From Flagellimonas sp. S3867 (GTDB lineage: Bacteria > Bacteroidota > Bacteroidia > Flavobacteriales > Flavobacteriaceae): a DNA stretch of 64,000 nt. The stretch's first letter is position 1; the number at the start of each line of letters is the position of its first letter. Position numbers and translations under genes: made by a program. A model generated the notes under the pieces. The model was given only the letters and a program-made list of their open reading frames with translations. It had not been told where the DNA came from and ran no database searches. Below, one piece after another: positions 40,612 to 49,805 of the stretch. The stretch spans positions 1,195,404 to 1,259,403 of the forward strand of contig NZ_JACVMN010000002.1 in the NCBI RefSeq assembly GCF_014698935.1. Direction: 5' to 3'.

Positions 40612-43600
40612 ATGAGAACGCAATTAGAACAGACCATGGGTTTGTTAACCTCAAAAATGTACAGTGTACTGGCAATACTACTTTTTTTGCCTTGTTTATT
40701 ACTGTCACAGTCAGCTACCATTACCGAAGAAGTAAGACAGTTGGACACTTATGGCTTTGGAACCCCAAATCCAGTGCCGATTTTGACAGAGAACCCAAAA
40801 ATATTCCCATACTTTAAGTTTGAAGGATATTCTCATACCGCCCAAAAAAAAGGTTGGAAGGTTGTCAAGCTGGAGAACGATTACATTGAGGTGTATGTAT
40901 TACCTGAGATTGGAGGTAAAGTATGGGGGGCAATCGAGAAAAGCACCGGCAACGAATTTTTGTATCGCAACGAGGTAGTCAAATTCCGAAATATCTCGAT
41001 GAGGGGACCTTGGACTTCTGGTGGGATAGAATTCAATTTCGGAATAATAGGCCACCACCCTTCAACGGCAACTCCAGTTGATTACGCTACAAAAACAAAT
41101 GACGACGGCAGTGTAAGTTGTATAGTGGGGAATCTAGATTTGCCAAGCAGAACCTATTGGCAAGTAGAGATCAGACTTGAAAATGACAAAGCCTATTTTG
41201 AAACCAATGCTTCGTGGTATAATGGCACACCTTTAAACCAATCGTACTACAATTGGATGACGGGTGCAGCACCTGCTACCGATGATTTGGAATTCTTTAT
41301 CCCCGGAAATGGGTATTTGGAGCATAACGGAACATGGCAAAAATGGCCCATTGATGACAAAGGAAGAGACTTGTCCATGTACAAGAACAATAATTTTGGT
41401 CCATCAAAATCCTATCACATCGTCGGAGACTATAAAAACTATTTTGGTGGATACTACCATGATAGCAATGTTGGATTTGGACATTTATCGCCTTACGAAG
41501 AAATGCCAGGGCAGAAGTTATGGCTTTGGGCACTCTCAAGATCTGGCGGTATATGGGAAGACTTGCTTACGGATACCGACGGTCAGTATATCGAGTTTCA
41601 AGCAGGACGATTGTTTAATCAATATTTTCCAGGGGCAGAAAACCCAGTTTCACAAGCTAATTTTGACCCCTATGTAATGGATTCATGGCAAGAACTCTGG
41701 TTTCCCATTAAGGAAATTGGTGGAATGGAGGCTGCATCTGAATATGGGGTGTTAAATGTGGAGCGTAATGGGGACAATGCTACTCTGGGAATCAATGCCC
41801 TTCAGGCATTTAATGAACCATTACAAGTTGTTATCAATGGAGAAGAAGTTTCTACTGAAAATTTAGAAATGGTTCCCATGCAGGTTTTTGAAAAAACCTT
41901 TGCATGTAAGGATGCCGATAAATTGGAAATCTTTTTAGGGAAGGACAAACTACACTACACTTCTGTAAATAAGACTTTACTCAAAAGAGATTTCGTGTAT
42001 AATCCGGAAATAAAGGCGTCTGATATTGAAAAACTGTACCATGAAGCTTCGGAGGCCATGAAATATCGCGAATATGATTTGGCTGATAAAAAACTATCAG
42101 AATTGTTGAAACTGGATACAACTCATCCAAGAGCTTTGATACTTTTGGCGGAAGCTGAATACAGAAAAACACAATATGCAAAAGCATTGGGCCATGCCAA
42201 CACCGTATTGCAGCTCGACACTTACAATCCCGCAGCCAATTATATGGTGGGTATCTCATATTGGGCTCAAAACGATGCCCTTAATGCGCTGGAACACCTA
42301 GGTTGGGCCGCAAGGTCCATTCAATATCGTTCCGTTGCCTATGCGCAAATGGCAGAGATATATCTTCATGGGGACAATGTCAAAAAGGCCACAGAATATG
42401 CCAAAAAAGCCTTGGCCTATAATAAATTTAACCTAAACGCAAGACAGGTTTTATTGGTGGCTTTCAGAAACACAAATAATAAGGAGGCGTTTACCAAACA
42501 ACTCGAAAAAGTTTCCAAAATCAGCCCAATAAACCATTTCGCTGCATTCGAGAAAATACAATTTGATGGAGGAACGCCAAATTCCATTTTAAAACAGGTT
42601 CAGAATGAATTTGGGAGTGAGTCGGTACTGGAACTGGCGTTGGCATATTTGAATTTGGGACAAGAGGAGACAGCAATTGAATTATTGAATGTAAACACCG
42701 ATGATAGCAAATCTAAAATGCTTTTAGCCCATTTATTAGACAAGAAGAATGTAGCCAAGAGTGCTTCCTTGATTGAAGAAATGGCAAAGGGGTCACCCAA
42801 TTTTGTATTTCCGTACCGTCAAGAAATGGTGCCAACTCTTGAGTGGATCGTTTCCAAAAACAAGGATTGGAAGTTTAAATATTATTTGGCGCAGAACTAT
42901 TTGGCAGTAGGACTAAAGAATAAAGCAAAGACCCTTTTGAAGCAATGTGGAGATCTACCTGACAACGACGCCTTTTACAAATTTAGGGCGAAAGCTTTAA
43001 ACAACGCTTCCTATGAAAGTAAATTAAAGGATTACAATACCGCTTTGGATTTGAATAAAAACTATTGGAAAAATTGGGATGATCTCATCCTATTTTATCT
43101 GGAAAATGATAAAAATCAAGAAGCGACCGCAGTTGGAAAAAAGGCGGTTAAAAAATTTGATGGCAACTATAATGTTGGATTAAGTTATACCAAAGGTTTG
43201 GTTGCTACGGGCAATTACTCAAAAGCAATTGCTGTGCTGGGGAGTTTGAATATTCTTCCATTCGAACACGCTTCGGAAAGCAAAAACATATATAATGCGG
43301 CCCATATTTATTTGGCAAAACAGTATATGGATAAAAATCAGTTTGACGAGGCGGCTAAACTTCTAGAAGCATCAAAAGCTTGGCCAGAAAATTTGGGAGT
43401 GGGAACTCCCTATAATCCTGATGATAGATTGTCAAACTACTTGTTAGGACTATGTAATGAAAAACTGGGTAAACAAAATGAAGCGAACACACATTTTGAG
43501 CTTGTAGCCAATTATAAAAACAACAATATGGCAAGCACAAATACGCTTTTCAAGTTATTGTCTCTTGACAAATTGAAAAAGAACAGCAAGAAAGAAGAAT

Positions 43601-43758
43601 TGTTGTCGAAACTCAAGAATATGTCAGGAGAAAACTCAAATGCCGCGTTAGTATTGGCTATCTATAACAAGGAATTGAACAAGGCTGCATCTATATCGGA
43701 ATCAAAAAATATCGATTCGCGATTGATGGATATCTTAAAATATAGTTCGAATAAATAA
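40612..43758 (+). CDS. DUF5107 and TPR-repeat secreted protein
   Basis: This is a 1048-residue protein with a signal peptide ending LLLSQS. An N-terminal DUF5107 domain covers about 60-390 (YVLPEIGGKVWGAIEKSTGNEFLYRN; GIEFNFGIIGHHPSTATPVDY; LSRSGGIWEDLLTDTDGQYIEFQAGRLFNQ), a fold like galactose mutarotase or the super-sandwich domains of glycosidases. The C-terminal two thirds hold TPR-like helical repeats. Such proteins appear with GH and SusCD genes and are probably carbohydrate-active or carbohydrate-binding, but no activity is proven. It lies between the two EEP genes. Confidence 0.82.
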   Translation: MRTQLEQTMGLLTSKMYSVLAILLFLPCLLLSQSATITEEVRQLDTYGFGTPNPVPILTENPKIFPYFKFEGYSHTAQKKGWKVVKLENDYIEVYVLPEIGGKVWGAIEKSTGNEFLYRNEVVKFRNISMRGPWTSGGIEFNFGIIGHHPSTATPVDYATKTNDDGSVSCIVGNLDLPSRTYWQVEIRLENDKAYFETNASWYNGTPLNQSYYNWMTGAAPATDDLEFFIPGNGYLEHNGTWQKWPIDDKGRDLSMYKNNNFGPSKSYHIVGDYKNYFGGYYHDSNVGFGHLSPYEEMPGQKLWLWALSRSGGIWEDLLTDTDGQYIEFQAGRLFNQYFPGAENPVSQANFDPYVMDSWQELWFPIKEIGGMEAASEYGVLNVERNGDNATLGINALQAFNEPLQVVINGEEVSTENLEMVPMQVFEKTFACKDADKLEIFLGKDKLHYTSVNKTLLKRDFVYNPEIKASDIEKLYHEASEAMKYREYDLADKKLSELLKLDTTHPRALILLAEAEYRKTQYAKALGHANTVLQLDTYNPAANYMVGISYWAQNDALNALEHLGWAARSIQYRSVAYAQMAEIYLHGDNVKKATEYAKKALAYNKFNLNARQVLLVAFRNTNNKEAFTKQLEKVSKISPINHFAAFEKIQFDGGTPNSILKQVQNEFGSESVLELALAYLNLGQEETAIELLNVNTDDSKSKMLLAHLLDKKNVAKSASLIEEMAKGSPNFVFPYRQEMVPTLEWIVSKNKDWKFKYYLAQNYLAVGLKNKAKTLLKQCGDLPDNDAFYKFRAKALNNASYESKLKDYNTALDLNKNYWKNWDDLILFYLENDKNQEATAVGKKAVKKFDGNYNVGLSYTKGLVATGNYSKAIAVLGSLNILPFEHASESKNIYNAAHIYLAKQYMDKNQFDEAAKLLEASKAWPENLGVGTPYNPDDRLSNYLLGLCNEKLGKQNEANTHFELVANYKNNNMASTNTLFKLLSLDKLKKNSKKEELLSKLKNMSGENSNAALVLAIYNKELNKAASISESKNIDSRLMDILKYSSNK

Positions 43759-43772
43759 TTGTTTTTATATAA

Positions 43773-44579
43773 ATGAAACAAATGAAATTTAAGATAGCTG
43801 TAGCTGTCCTTGCGGGATTGACGCTGTTACAGGTACAATCCCAAACCAAAAAAGAGGATACTGATAAGAGAGTTAAAGTATTGTCATTTAATATTTTGGG
43901 AGGAAGGACCACAAAAGGGGATTTTAATTTGGATGCATTGGCAAAACTTATAAAAGATGCGAATCCAGATTTTGTGGCCATGCAAGAGGTAGATTATAAA
44001 GTGAATAGATCAAAAAAGTATGACTTGGTTACAGAATTGGGGTGGAGGACTAAAATGACCCCAATTTTTGCCCGAGCCATGTATTATGATGGCGGGGAAT
44101 ATGGGGAGGGAGTTTTGTCCAAACATTCCTTTTTGAGTACTAGAAATGTCGCATTACCATATTTGGATGGACAGGAGCCAAGAACGGCAATTGAAGTTGT
44201 TGCGGAATTGCCTTCAAAGGATACCATTGCATTTGTAGGAACGCATTTTGCCCATGAGACCAATGAAGGCCGAGAAATACAAGCTAAAAAAATCAACAAA
44301 GTATTTTCTTTGAATAAGTACCCAACAATTTTGGTTGGAGATCTAAATGCGAAGCCGGGCAGTGGTCCCATCAACACCTTGGAAGAAATGTGGCAAGCTA
44401 CATACGATAAAAAGAACCCTGAACCGACCTTTCCTTCGGATAATCCACAGGTTAAAATTGATTATGTTATGTTCTATCCAAAAAATAGATGGCGTGTGGT
44501 CGATAAGAAAGTAATTGCAGATACCTATGCCTCGGACCATTGTGCATATTTGGTGACCCTTGAACTATTGGATGAATAA
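43773..44579 (+). CDS. Endonuclease/exonuclease/phosphatase family secreted protein (second copy)
   Basis: A 268-residue protein with a signal peptide ending QVQSQ. It has the EEP motifs VLSFNILGGRTT, AMQEVDYKVN, VGTHFAHETN, LVGDLNAKPGSGP and YASDHCAYLV. It is homologous to but clearly diverged from the 39719 protein (lipidated there, soluble here), so the pair may act in sequence. It begins 15 bp after the DUF5107 gene, and a terminator 28 bp downstream ends the operon. Confidence 0.87.
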   Translation: MKQMKFKIAVAVLAGLTLLQVQSQTKKEDTDKRVKVLSFNILGGRTTKGDFNLDALAKLIKDANPDFVAMQEVDYKVNRSKKYDLVTELGWRTKMTPIFARAMYYDGGEYGEGVLSKHSFLSTRNVALPYLDGQEPRTAIEVVAELPSKDTIAFVGTHFAHETNEGREIQAKKINKVFSLNKYPTILVGDLNAKPGSGPINTLEEMWQATYDKKNPEPTFPSDNPQVKIDYVMFYPKNRWRVVDKKVIADTYASDHCAYLVTLELLDE

Positions 44580-44606
44580 TTAAAAGGAACATTTAGAGTT
44601 ACAAAT

Positions 44607-44637
44607 AAAAAAGCCTTCAACAAAGTTGAAGGCTTTT
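44607..44637. terminator. Bidirectional intrinsic terminator
   Basis: AAGCCTTCAAC and GTTGAAGGCTT form an 11-bp perfect stem around a 3-nt loop. It is flanked by A6 on the left and T4 on the right, so it can end transcription from both sides. It closes the EEP operon on the plus strand. On the minus strand it directly follows a tRNA 3'-end fragment, suggesting that it was originally a tRNA terminator. Confidence 0.85.
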
Positions 44638-44661
44638 GCGGTCTGGACGGGACTCGAACTT
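44638..44661 (-). other. tRNA 3'-end fragment (likely tRNA-Asp type), possible att remnant
   Basis: On the minus strand TTCGAGTCCCGTCCAGACCG fits a tRNA T-loop, the 3' half of the T-stem and the 3' acceptor strand, and then runs into the terminator. The bases before the T-loop (AAAAG) cannot pair with the T-stem 3' strand, and there is no anticodon arm, so this is not a complete tRNA. Such 3' fragments are left or created when integrative elements insert at tRNA genes. The tRNA-Asp assignment is from memory of Bacteroidetes tRNAs and is tentative. Confidence 0.6.
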
Positions 44662-44839
44662 TTCTTGAAAATGCCTTGTATTAAAGGGTTGCCAGAGGGT
44701 GCATTTTTGGACTCACCGCACGGCTCACCTTTTAACAAAATTTAACATTTCCATAATTGTCTTTATTGGATTTTGGTGAGCAATCAGACAACAAAGCGAA
44801 TTTAGTTTAGTATGACTCCACATATTCAAAAACTTTAGC

Positions 44840-47077
44840 CTATAAATCTGGAACCAATATTTTGACAATGGATTTGGGGTCAAAAAGATTAAAACTTGCC
44901 ACATTTGTTCGTTCCCCACCTTGTTCAATAAAGAAGATAAATTCGTTGCTATTATGGTTTTTAATGAATCCAACCCCTGCAAAATCTGAATACGATTTTA
45001 CCTGATTGGCAATATCTTGTTTCAACTTGTCAAGACGATCAAGTATTTCTTGAGTTGGCACAGCATCAAAAATAGCCTGGGCACTGATCATAATATCACT
45101 GGTTTCTGCAATGAACTTCACATTATCGGCAGCCAAGGTCAACTGGTTGACTTGTTCATTGGTCAATACCTGAAAATCTAAGGTAACATTGCGGTTGCTG
45201 GTAAACGGGACCGCGCATGCAGTAATAGGCAAGCCCCAAGTAATGGTAGCTGTTACCGTTTTGTTCACACGATCCAAACTTGCTAATTGCCTTAATGATG
45301 CTTCCAATTCTACCCTGGTTTGGTCATTGTCAGTTTGGTTATTTACGGCGTTTCTCATGAGAATCAAGGCATCTCTGTATGGCTTAACAATACCGTTGAC
45401 AATACTTGGAATATTATCACTGCAATATACAGCGCCTCTACTGGACACTTCTTCTGCGGCCCTTCTGCGCCCTTCAGCAATCCCTTCAGCTACTTTATCA
45501 TCTATCGTTTGTAAAGCCGTCGAGATTACTCCTGGTAAAACTTGTCGTAACCCTCGTAGGCTCAACTCAAATTCATAGTCAGAGACAGCTTTTTCCAAAT
45601 TGGCAAGGGCATCTTGGGCAACGGTCAAAGTCGAATCAATTCTTTGGGATATTTCCACATCTAGGCCAGAAATAAAATCAGTCGGTGCGCTTACCACAAC
45701 TTCACTTTCTTCCTTTTTTATGGCCGCATTTACGGACCATTCTTTGTTGTTTTTAAAGTACTTGCCACCAATTTCAAACGCAGGATTGGAGAAACGCATG
45801 GAGCCTTCAATGCCCTGTTGGTTGTTTGGCGTTTCAATACTAAAGGTTCCCTGAACACCAATATCAAAAACTCCATTTTGGTTTACATAACCATCTGCAC
45901 TCAAACTACCATCGGGTTTAATAGGGATAAAACTCGGATACCATGATAGATCCGGGTCTACTTCCCCGTTAATAAATGCCCTAGCTTCAATGCCATTATT
46001 GGTAGAAGCTTCGGCAACCACAGCTGCACTTCCTGAGGCTATTGGAAAACCAAAGGAGATGAACGAATTAATTTCAAGTGCTAGGTCCATCTTTCCGTTG
46101 AAACCAGAGCGATAACCAACGCCAATATCAGAAGACAAAGGGTCTTGTAAATCAGCATCAATGCTAAAACCTTTGTTCTCATACAAGAGTCCGCTCATCT
46201 CGACTATTTTGAAGAGAGAGGCGGAACCACCCACCACGGTTTTGGCACCAAAGCTTACCACATCATCAACCGGATTAGTGGGTTCGTAAACGATATTACC
46301 CCCAAAAGAACCCCCAAAACTAACACCTAACAATCTACCATCATTACTACTATTACCATTATCTCCTCCATTATTATCACCACCGTTATTGTTGTTGTCT
46401 TCTCCATCCCCGCCAGCAATTCCACCTCCAATAGAGAAAAAGAACATTGGATCTGTATAATCCGTTATAAGGGCTATACCGGCACTTCCCGGGCTTATTG
46501 AAAGGGGTTTGGTAGCGTTGGGATCATCATTGACTCCAATTTTAAGCTCAATATTGGCTTGTATGTTGAAAACAAAATACGATCTATCGTCCTTGAGAAC
46601 AATTTCATAATTGCGGTTTTCATTTAGATATTTCCCGGAGTAGAATCCAATATCGGCCTGGAGCGGTTGTGCGAATTCAAAAAAGTTTTCCAGCGGAGGT
46701 ACTTCAACATTTCCGGTTAAACCTTTTAATGTACCATCATCATTAAACGAGACATCGATATCGGCATTTTCGAATACAACTTCGCCGATGGAGTCCAATG
46801 GAATGGTCAATTTACCCTCTAGCATATAACCATCATCCGTTTCGGTTACAGTACCCTCTGTCACAAATGATTCTTGGTTAAGGCCCGTGGCCGGGTTTTC
46901 GCATTTGTCAGGGCATTTGTCGGGATTGGCGCAAGGGTCATCACATGGTTCTACTCCAATTGGGTCAGTTGGGTCTGGCACTACAACATCTTCAATATCT
47001 TCGCTACCGCATGATAGGGTTAACACAAGTATGAGCAAAAGACCTAATTTCTGAAAAAGAGCGTTTTTGGTTTTCAT
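44840..47077 (-). CDS. Large secreted lipoprotein, unknown function
   Basis: This protein has 745 residues. A lipobox (LTLSCG, Cys near 23) is followed by a short Pro/Asp/Cys-rich linker with repeated DPC/DKC units (residues 34-62). Near 230-250 there is a low-complexity stretch of Asn, Gly and Asp. Regions around it are predicted beta-rich (GVGYRSGFNGKMDLALEINS), and helical segments follow after 450. I do not recognise a domain. It lies 236 bp downstream of the TPR-HTH regulator gene on the same strand and could be its target. Surface exposure is likely. Confidence 0.75.
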   Translation of the reverse strand: MKTKNALFQKLGLLLILVLTLSCGSEDIEDVVVPDPTDPIGVEPCDDPCANPDKCPDKCENPATGLNQESFVTEGTVTETDDGYMLEGKLTIPLDSIGEVVFENADIDVSFNDDGTLKGLTGNVEVPPLENFFEFAQPLQADIGFYSGKYLNENRNYEIVLKDDRSYFVFNIQANIELKIGVNDDPNATKPLSISPGSAGIALITDYTDPMFFFSIGGGIAGGDGEDNNNNGGDNNGGDNGNSSNDGRLLGVSFGGSFGGNIVYEPTNPVDDVVSFGAKTVVGGSASLFKIVEMSGLLYENKGFSIDADLQDPLSSDIGVGYRSGFNGKMDLALEINSFISFGFPIASGSAAVVAEASTNNGIEARAFINGEVDPDLSWYPSFIPIKPDGSLSADGYVNQNGVFDIGVQGTFSIETPNNQQGIEGSMRFSNPAFEIGGKYFKNNKEWSVNAAIKKEESEVVVSAPTDFISGLDVEISQRIDSTLTVAQDALANLEKAVSDYEFELSLRGLRQVLPGVISTALQTIDDKVAEGIAEGRRRAAEEVSSRGAVYCSDNIPSIVNGIVKPYRDALILMRNAVNNQTDNDQTRVELEASLRQLASLDRVNKTVTATITWGLPITACAVPFTSNRNVTLDFQVLTNEQVNQLTLAADNVKFIAETSDIMISAQAIFDAVPTQEILDRLDKLKQDIANQVKSYSDFAGVGFIKNHNSNEFIFFIEQGGERTNVASFNLFDPKSIVKILVPDL

Positions 47078-47110
47078 AATCCTTTTGTTTTGTGGGTTAA
47101 ACTTGATTGG

Positions 47111-47169
47111 ATTTTGTGTGACTCGCTCGGCAACTGTCCGGAACCCTTAACCGAGCAAGACCACAAAAC
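47111..47169. promoter_or_regulatory. Imperfect inverted repeat upstream of the large lipoprotein gene
   Basis: ATTTTGTGTGACTCGCTCGG (47111-47130) and CCGAGCAAGACCACAAAAC (47151-47169) are imperfect inverted arms with GCTCGG/CCGAGC perfect at the loop side and about 20 bp between. The repeat is 34-92 bp upstream of the lipoprotein start. It could bind the adjacent HTH regulator or form an RNA leader hairpin. Confidence 0.35.
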
Positions 47170-47313
47170 GGTTGTCATTGCTTAGATTGGTTTTCAATGA
47201 CATTTCAAACTTAAAGCGCTGGTTTTCAGTATAAAAAAATGCTGTGGGGACAAAAAGGGGACAAGCCCGTAAAGCCTTATTTTATTGGGTTAATGGGAGG
47301 TAGCTTCTAGTGA

Positions 47314-49176
47314 TTAGAGCGCCGCAATAGTGGTTTCCAAAGAATCTTGACGTTCTAGATTCATTTTTTTGCGAAGGCGTTGGCGGGCTTTTTTAATGCC
47401 CTCACCGGAAATGTTCAAAATATTGGCGATTTCTTTGGAAGAAAGATTCATTCTAATGAGTGCCATGAGCCGCAGTTCACTTTTGGAGATGGTGGGATAG
47501 GTCTTTGCAGCATTTTTGGAGAAATCTTTATGTACCGCCTCAAAGTATTGGGTAAAGCTTTGCCAATGTTTATCGTCTTGTTGGTCAAAAGTAATGGTAC
47601 TGATAAGCTCTCGGTAATCGCTTGACGTTTCTTTTTCTTGTATCTCAGTTACCCTTTGCTTTAAGTTTTCCAGCACTTCGTTCTTTTTCGCAAGATGAAG
47701 AGCGTGGGTGGTAAGTTCTTTCTTTTTAAAAGCCAATTGGGCATCAACTTTTTCTTTTTCCAGCTTGTTTCTTTTAACCTTTTGATGAAAGCCATAGAAG
47801 CCCAGGCCCAGTACAATTAGTGCAAGGCCCAATCCACCTCCTAAGAGTAATTTTTGCTGATAACTTATTTGAGCTTCTTTCTCCAAAACGGCGATGTCCT
47901 TTTCTTGGATGGCAATTTGCTGCTCTTTTTTTTCTGTTTCGTATATCGTCTTAAGTTCCCCTATTTGCTGTGATTTGGTGTTGTTATATATGGAATCACT
48001 TAACTGTTTGTGGTATAAATGGTCATCATAGGCCATTTTGTGGTTATTTATCTTGGCGTAGAGCTCTGACCTCCCTTTATAAGCATTACTCAGATTTACT
48101 TTCGACCCCCCTTTATTAATATGTTCAATGGACTTAGAATAATAAGAAATTCCCAAATTATTGTTGTTCAACCCAGCATGTACTGCTGCCAAGGCATTAT
48201 ACCCTTCCACCATTTTGTTTTTGGCTCCAATTTTTTCGGCAGTTTCAATTCCTTTAGAGATATAGTCTATGGCTTCACTTGGTCGATTCGATTTGGCATA
48301 CGCATTTCCCAAATTGGTTAGAACAGTAGATTTGAGACTTTGATTTTTAATGACCTTGTTTACCTCTAGGGCTTTTCCCAAATACGCAATAGCCTGTTCA
48401 TAATTTTCAAGCGAATAGTAATTGAGACCAATGTCATTTAATACATTGACTTCGAATAATTTATCATTGAATTCTCGGTATACTTTTAGAGCCTCCAGGT
48501 TATACTCAATACTTTTCTCGTAATTGGCTTGAATGCTTTCTGTGCTTGCCAGCAAATTCAGAGCATCGGCCTTTTGGATAGGCCTGTTCAATTTTTCAAG
48601 AATCCGCAGTTCTTTGATAACCTGCTGTGTGGCAATTCTGTAATTCCCTTTAAATTTATGTATCAACCCTTTATTATGGTAAAATGGAATTAATGCTGTG
48701 CTATCACTGCTATGTTTGTTTAAGATAGCTATACCCTCGTCTAAAATCTTAAGCGCTTCATCATAATTGCCTAAATTGTATTCTACGCCTGCAAAATTTC
48801 TGATGGCTACCGCTTCTAATCCATGGTGTCCAACATCTCGAAAAATGATTCTGGCTTTGGTGTAATCTATTTTGGCCGAATCCAGGTGGGAGCGATATTC
48901 GTCTAATACCCCAAAATGCAAGTAGGCCATTCCCACCCCTTTTTTGTAATCGAGTTTTTGGGATAACTCCAGCTCTTCAATAACGTACTTCTCTGCTTCA
49001 TTTAGGTTATTGTTCAAGTAACTGTCAAAAAGAAGTTTAATGGTGCCGATTTTGGATGTGTCTTCAGCTTGACTTTGGTATACTTTGAGTAAGCTATCAA
49101 GTGTTTTGGTATGTTGGGCATTGGCAATGGATGCCATGAGAAATGCAAATATTATATAGAGCGATGAGGATTTCAT
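47314..49176 (-). CDS. Membrane TPR protein with C-terminal LuxR-like HTH (transcriptional regulator)
   Basis: A 620-residue protein with a signal peptide (ending ANAQ) and about eight TPR repeats between residues 60 and 400 (periplasmic). One membrane helix lies near 445-465 (LLLGGGLGLALIVLGLGFYGF), followed by a coiled-coil linker. The C-terminal HTH reads ISKSELRLMALIRMNLSSKEIANILNISGEGIKKARQRLRKKM. This layout is typical of Bacteroidetes one-component membrane regulators. The DNA-binding part is cytoplasmic, so it would connect an envelope signal with transcription, perhaps of the lipoprotein gene downstream. Confidence 0.88.
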   Translation of the reverse strand: MKSSSLYIIFAFLMASIANAQHTKTLDSLLKVYQSQAEDTSKIGTIKLLFDSYLNNNLNEAEKYVIEELELSQKLDYKKGVGMAYLHFGVLDEYRSHLDSAKIDYTKARIIFRDVGHHGLEAVAIRNFAGVEYNLGNYDEALKILDEGIAILNKHSSDSTALIPFYHNKGLIHKFKGNYRIATQQVIKELRILEKLNRPIQKADALNLLASTESIQANYEKSIEYNLEALKVYREFNDKLFEVNVLNDIGLNYYSLENYEQAIAYLGKALEVNKVIKNQSLKSTVLTNLGNAYAKSNRPSEAIDYISKGIETAEKIGAKNKMVEGYNALAAVHAGLNNNNLGISYYSKSIEHINKGGSKVNLSNAYKGRSELYAKINNHKMAYDDHLYHKQLSDSIYNNTKSQQIGELKTIYETEKKEQQIAIQEKDIAVLEKEAQISYQQKLLLGGGLGLALIVLGLGFYGFHQKVKRNKLEKEKVDAQLAFKKKELTTHALHLAKKNEVLENLKQRVTEIQEKETSSDYRELISTITFDQQDDKHWQSFTQYFEAVHKDFSKNAAKTYPTISKSELRLMALIRMNLSSKEIANILNISGEGIKKARQRLRKKMNLERQDSLETTIAAL

Positions 49177-49402
49177 AGAGGTCGGTTTATCTTTTAAAAA
49201 TAAGCAATTTCAACCAACACTCTGAAAAAGAATTGATTATGGAAACAAGCGGGCAAAATGTGATTTAACCTCAAAAAATATGGACTCTCAGTCGTCCACT
49301 GTGGGAATCTCATTTTTGTTCATCTACAGAATGTTTAAGGCTGGATTCGGAACGTTTTGAATTAACGGTAACTCTATACTGGTATTTTTACATTTGTATC
49401 GG

Positions 49403-49418
49403 ATCCTTTATTTGAACT
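49403..49418 (-). repeat. Junction motif copy 1 (array end)
   Basis: Reads AGTTCAAATAAAGGAT on the array strand, 16 of the 18 consensus bases, with AT in place of the leading AA. It lies just after the stop of the 106-residue gene and is the last copy before the TPR regulator, so it marks the left boundary of the array. Confidence 0.8.
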
Positions 49419-49424
49419 ATTCTA

Positions 49425-49745
49425 TTATTTTCTGCGTGTAACAAATCCAACTATACTCCATAAAATAACCAGCCCCAGCAAACCTATCTTTATATAACCA
49501 AAAAACACACTAAATAAGAGTAAAAGAGTAAGGGCTAGAGATATCATATTAAGGGTGTTTTTGTTGCTTCCTTTTGACTTCAATCCTTTATAGTGAATTG
49601 ACTGATTTAGAAATATTTCATCCGATTTTTTTGAATAATACTGTATTTCAGAATCAGCAAATCCCTTCTCTTCCATTCTCTTTTTTATTTCCTCTGAGCC
49701 AAGGCCTTTTGCTCTTAATGATATGCTGTAATCTAATTTGTTCAT
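49425..49745 (-). CDS. Small two-helix membrane protein, unknown
   Basis: A 106-residue protein. Its N-terminal half is charged and helical (LRAKGLGSEEIKKRMEEKGFADSEIQYY), resembling a RecX-like or short helical domain. Two membrane helices lie near 65-83 and 86-101, followed by a basic tail TRRK. I do not recognise a family. It is the last gene of the array on this strand, flanked on both sides by the junction motif, which supports it being a single-gene unit. Confidence 0.7.
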   Translation of the reverse strand: MNKLDYSISLRAKGLGSEEIKKRMEEKGFADSEIQYYSKKSDEIFLNQSIHYKGLKSKGSNKNTLNMISLALTLLLLFSVFFGYIKIGLLGLVILWSIVGFVTRRK

Positions 49746-49776
49746 TCAATCTAAAATTGTCGCTGATTGGTTTTGA

Positions 49777-49794
49777 ATCCTTTATTTGAACTTT
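49777..49794 (-). repeat. Junction motif copy 2
   Basis: AAAGTTCAAATAAAGGAT, exact consensus. It lies between the HAD gene stop and the 106-residue membrane-protein gene, 32 bp before the latter's ATG, so here it is not positioned as a ribosome-binding site. Confidence 0.9.
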
Positions 49795-49805
49795 GTTCTG
49801 ATTAA

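Noticed and set aside
44638..44661. Complete tRNA gene
   Set aside because: The 5' part, anticodon arm and T-stem partner are absent; only the 3' end is present.
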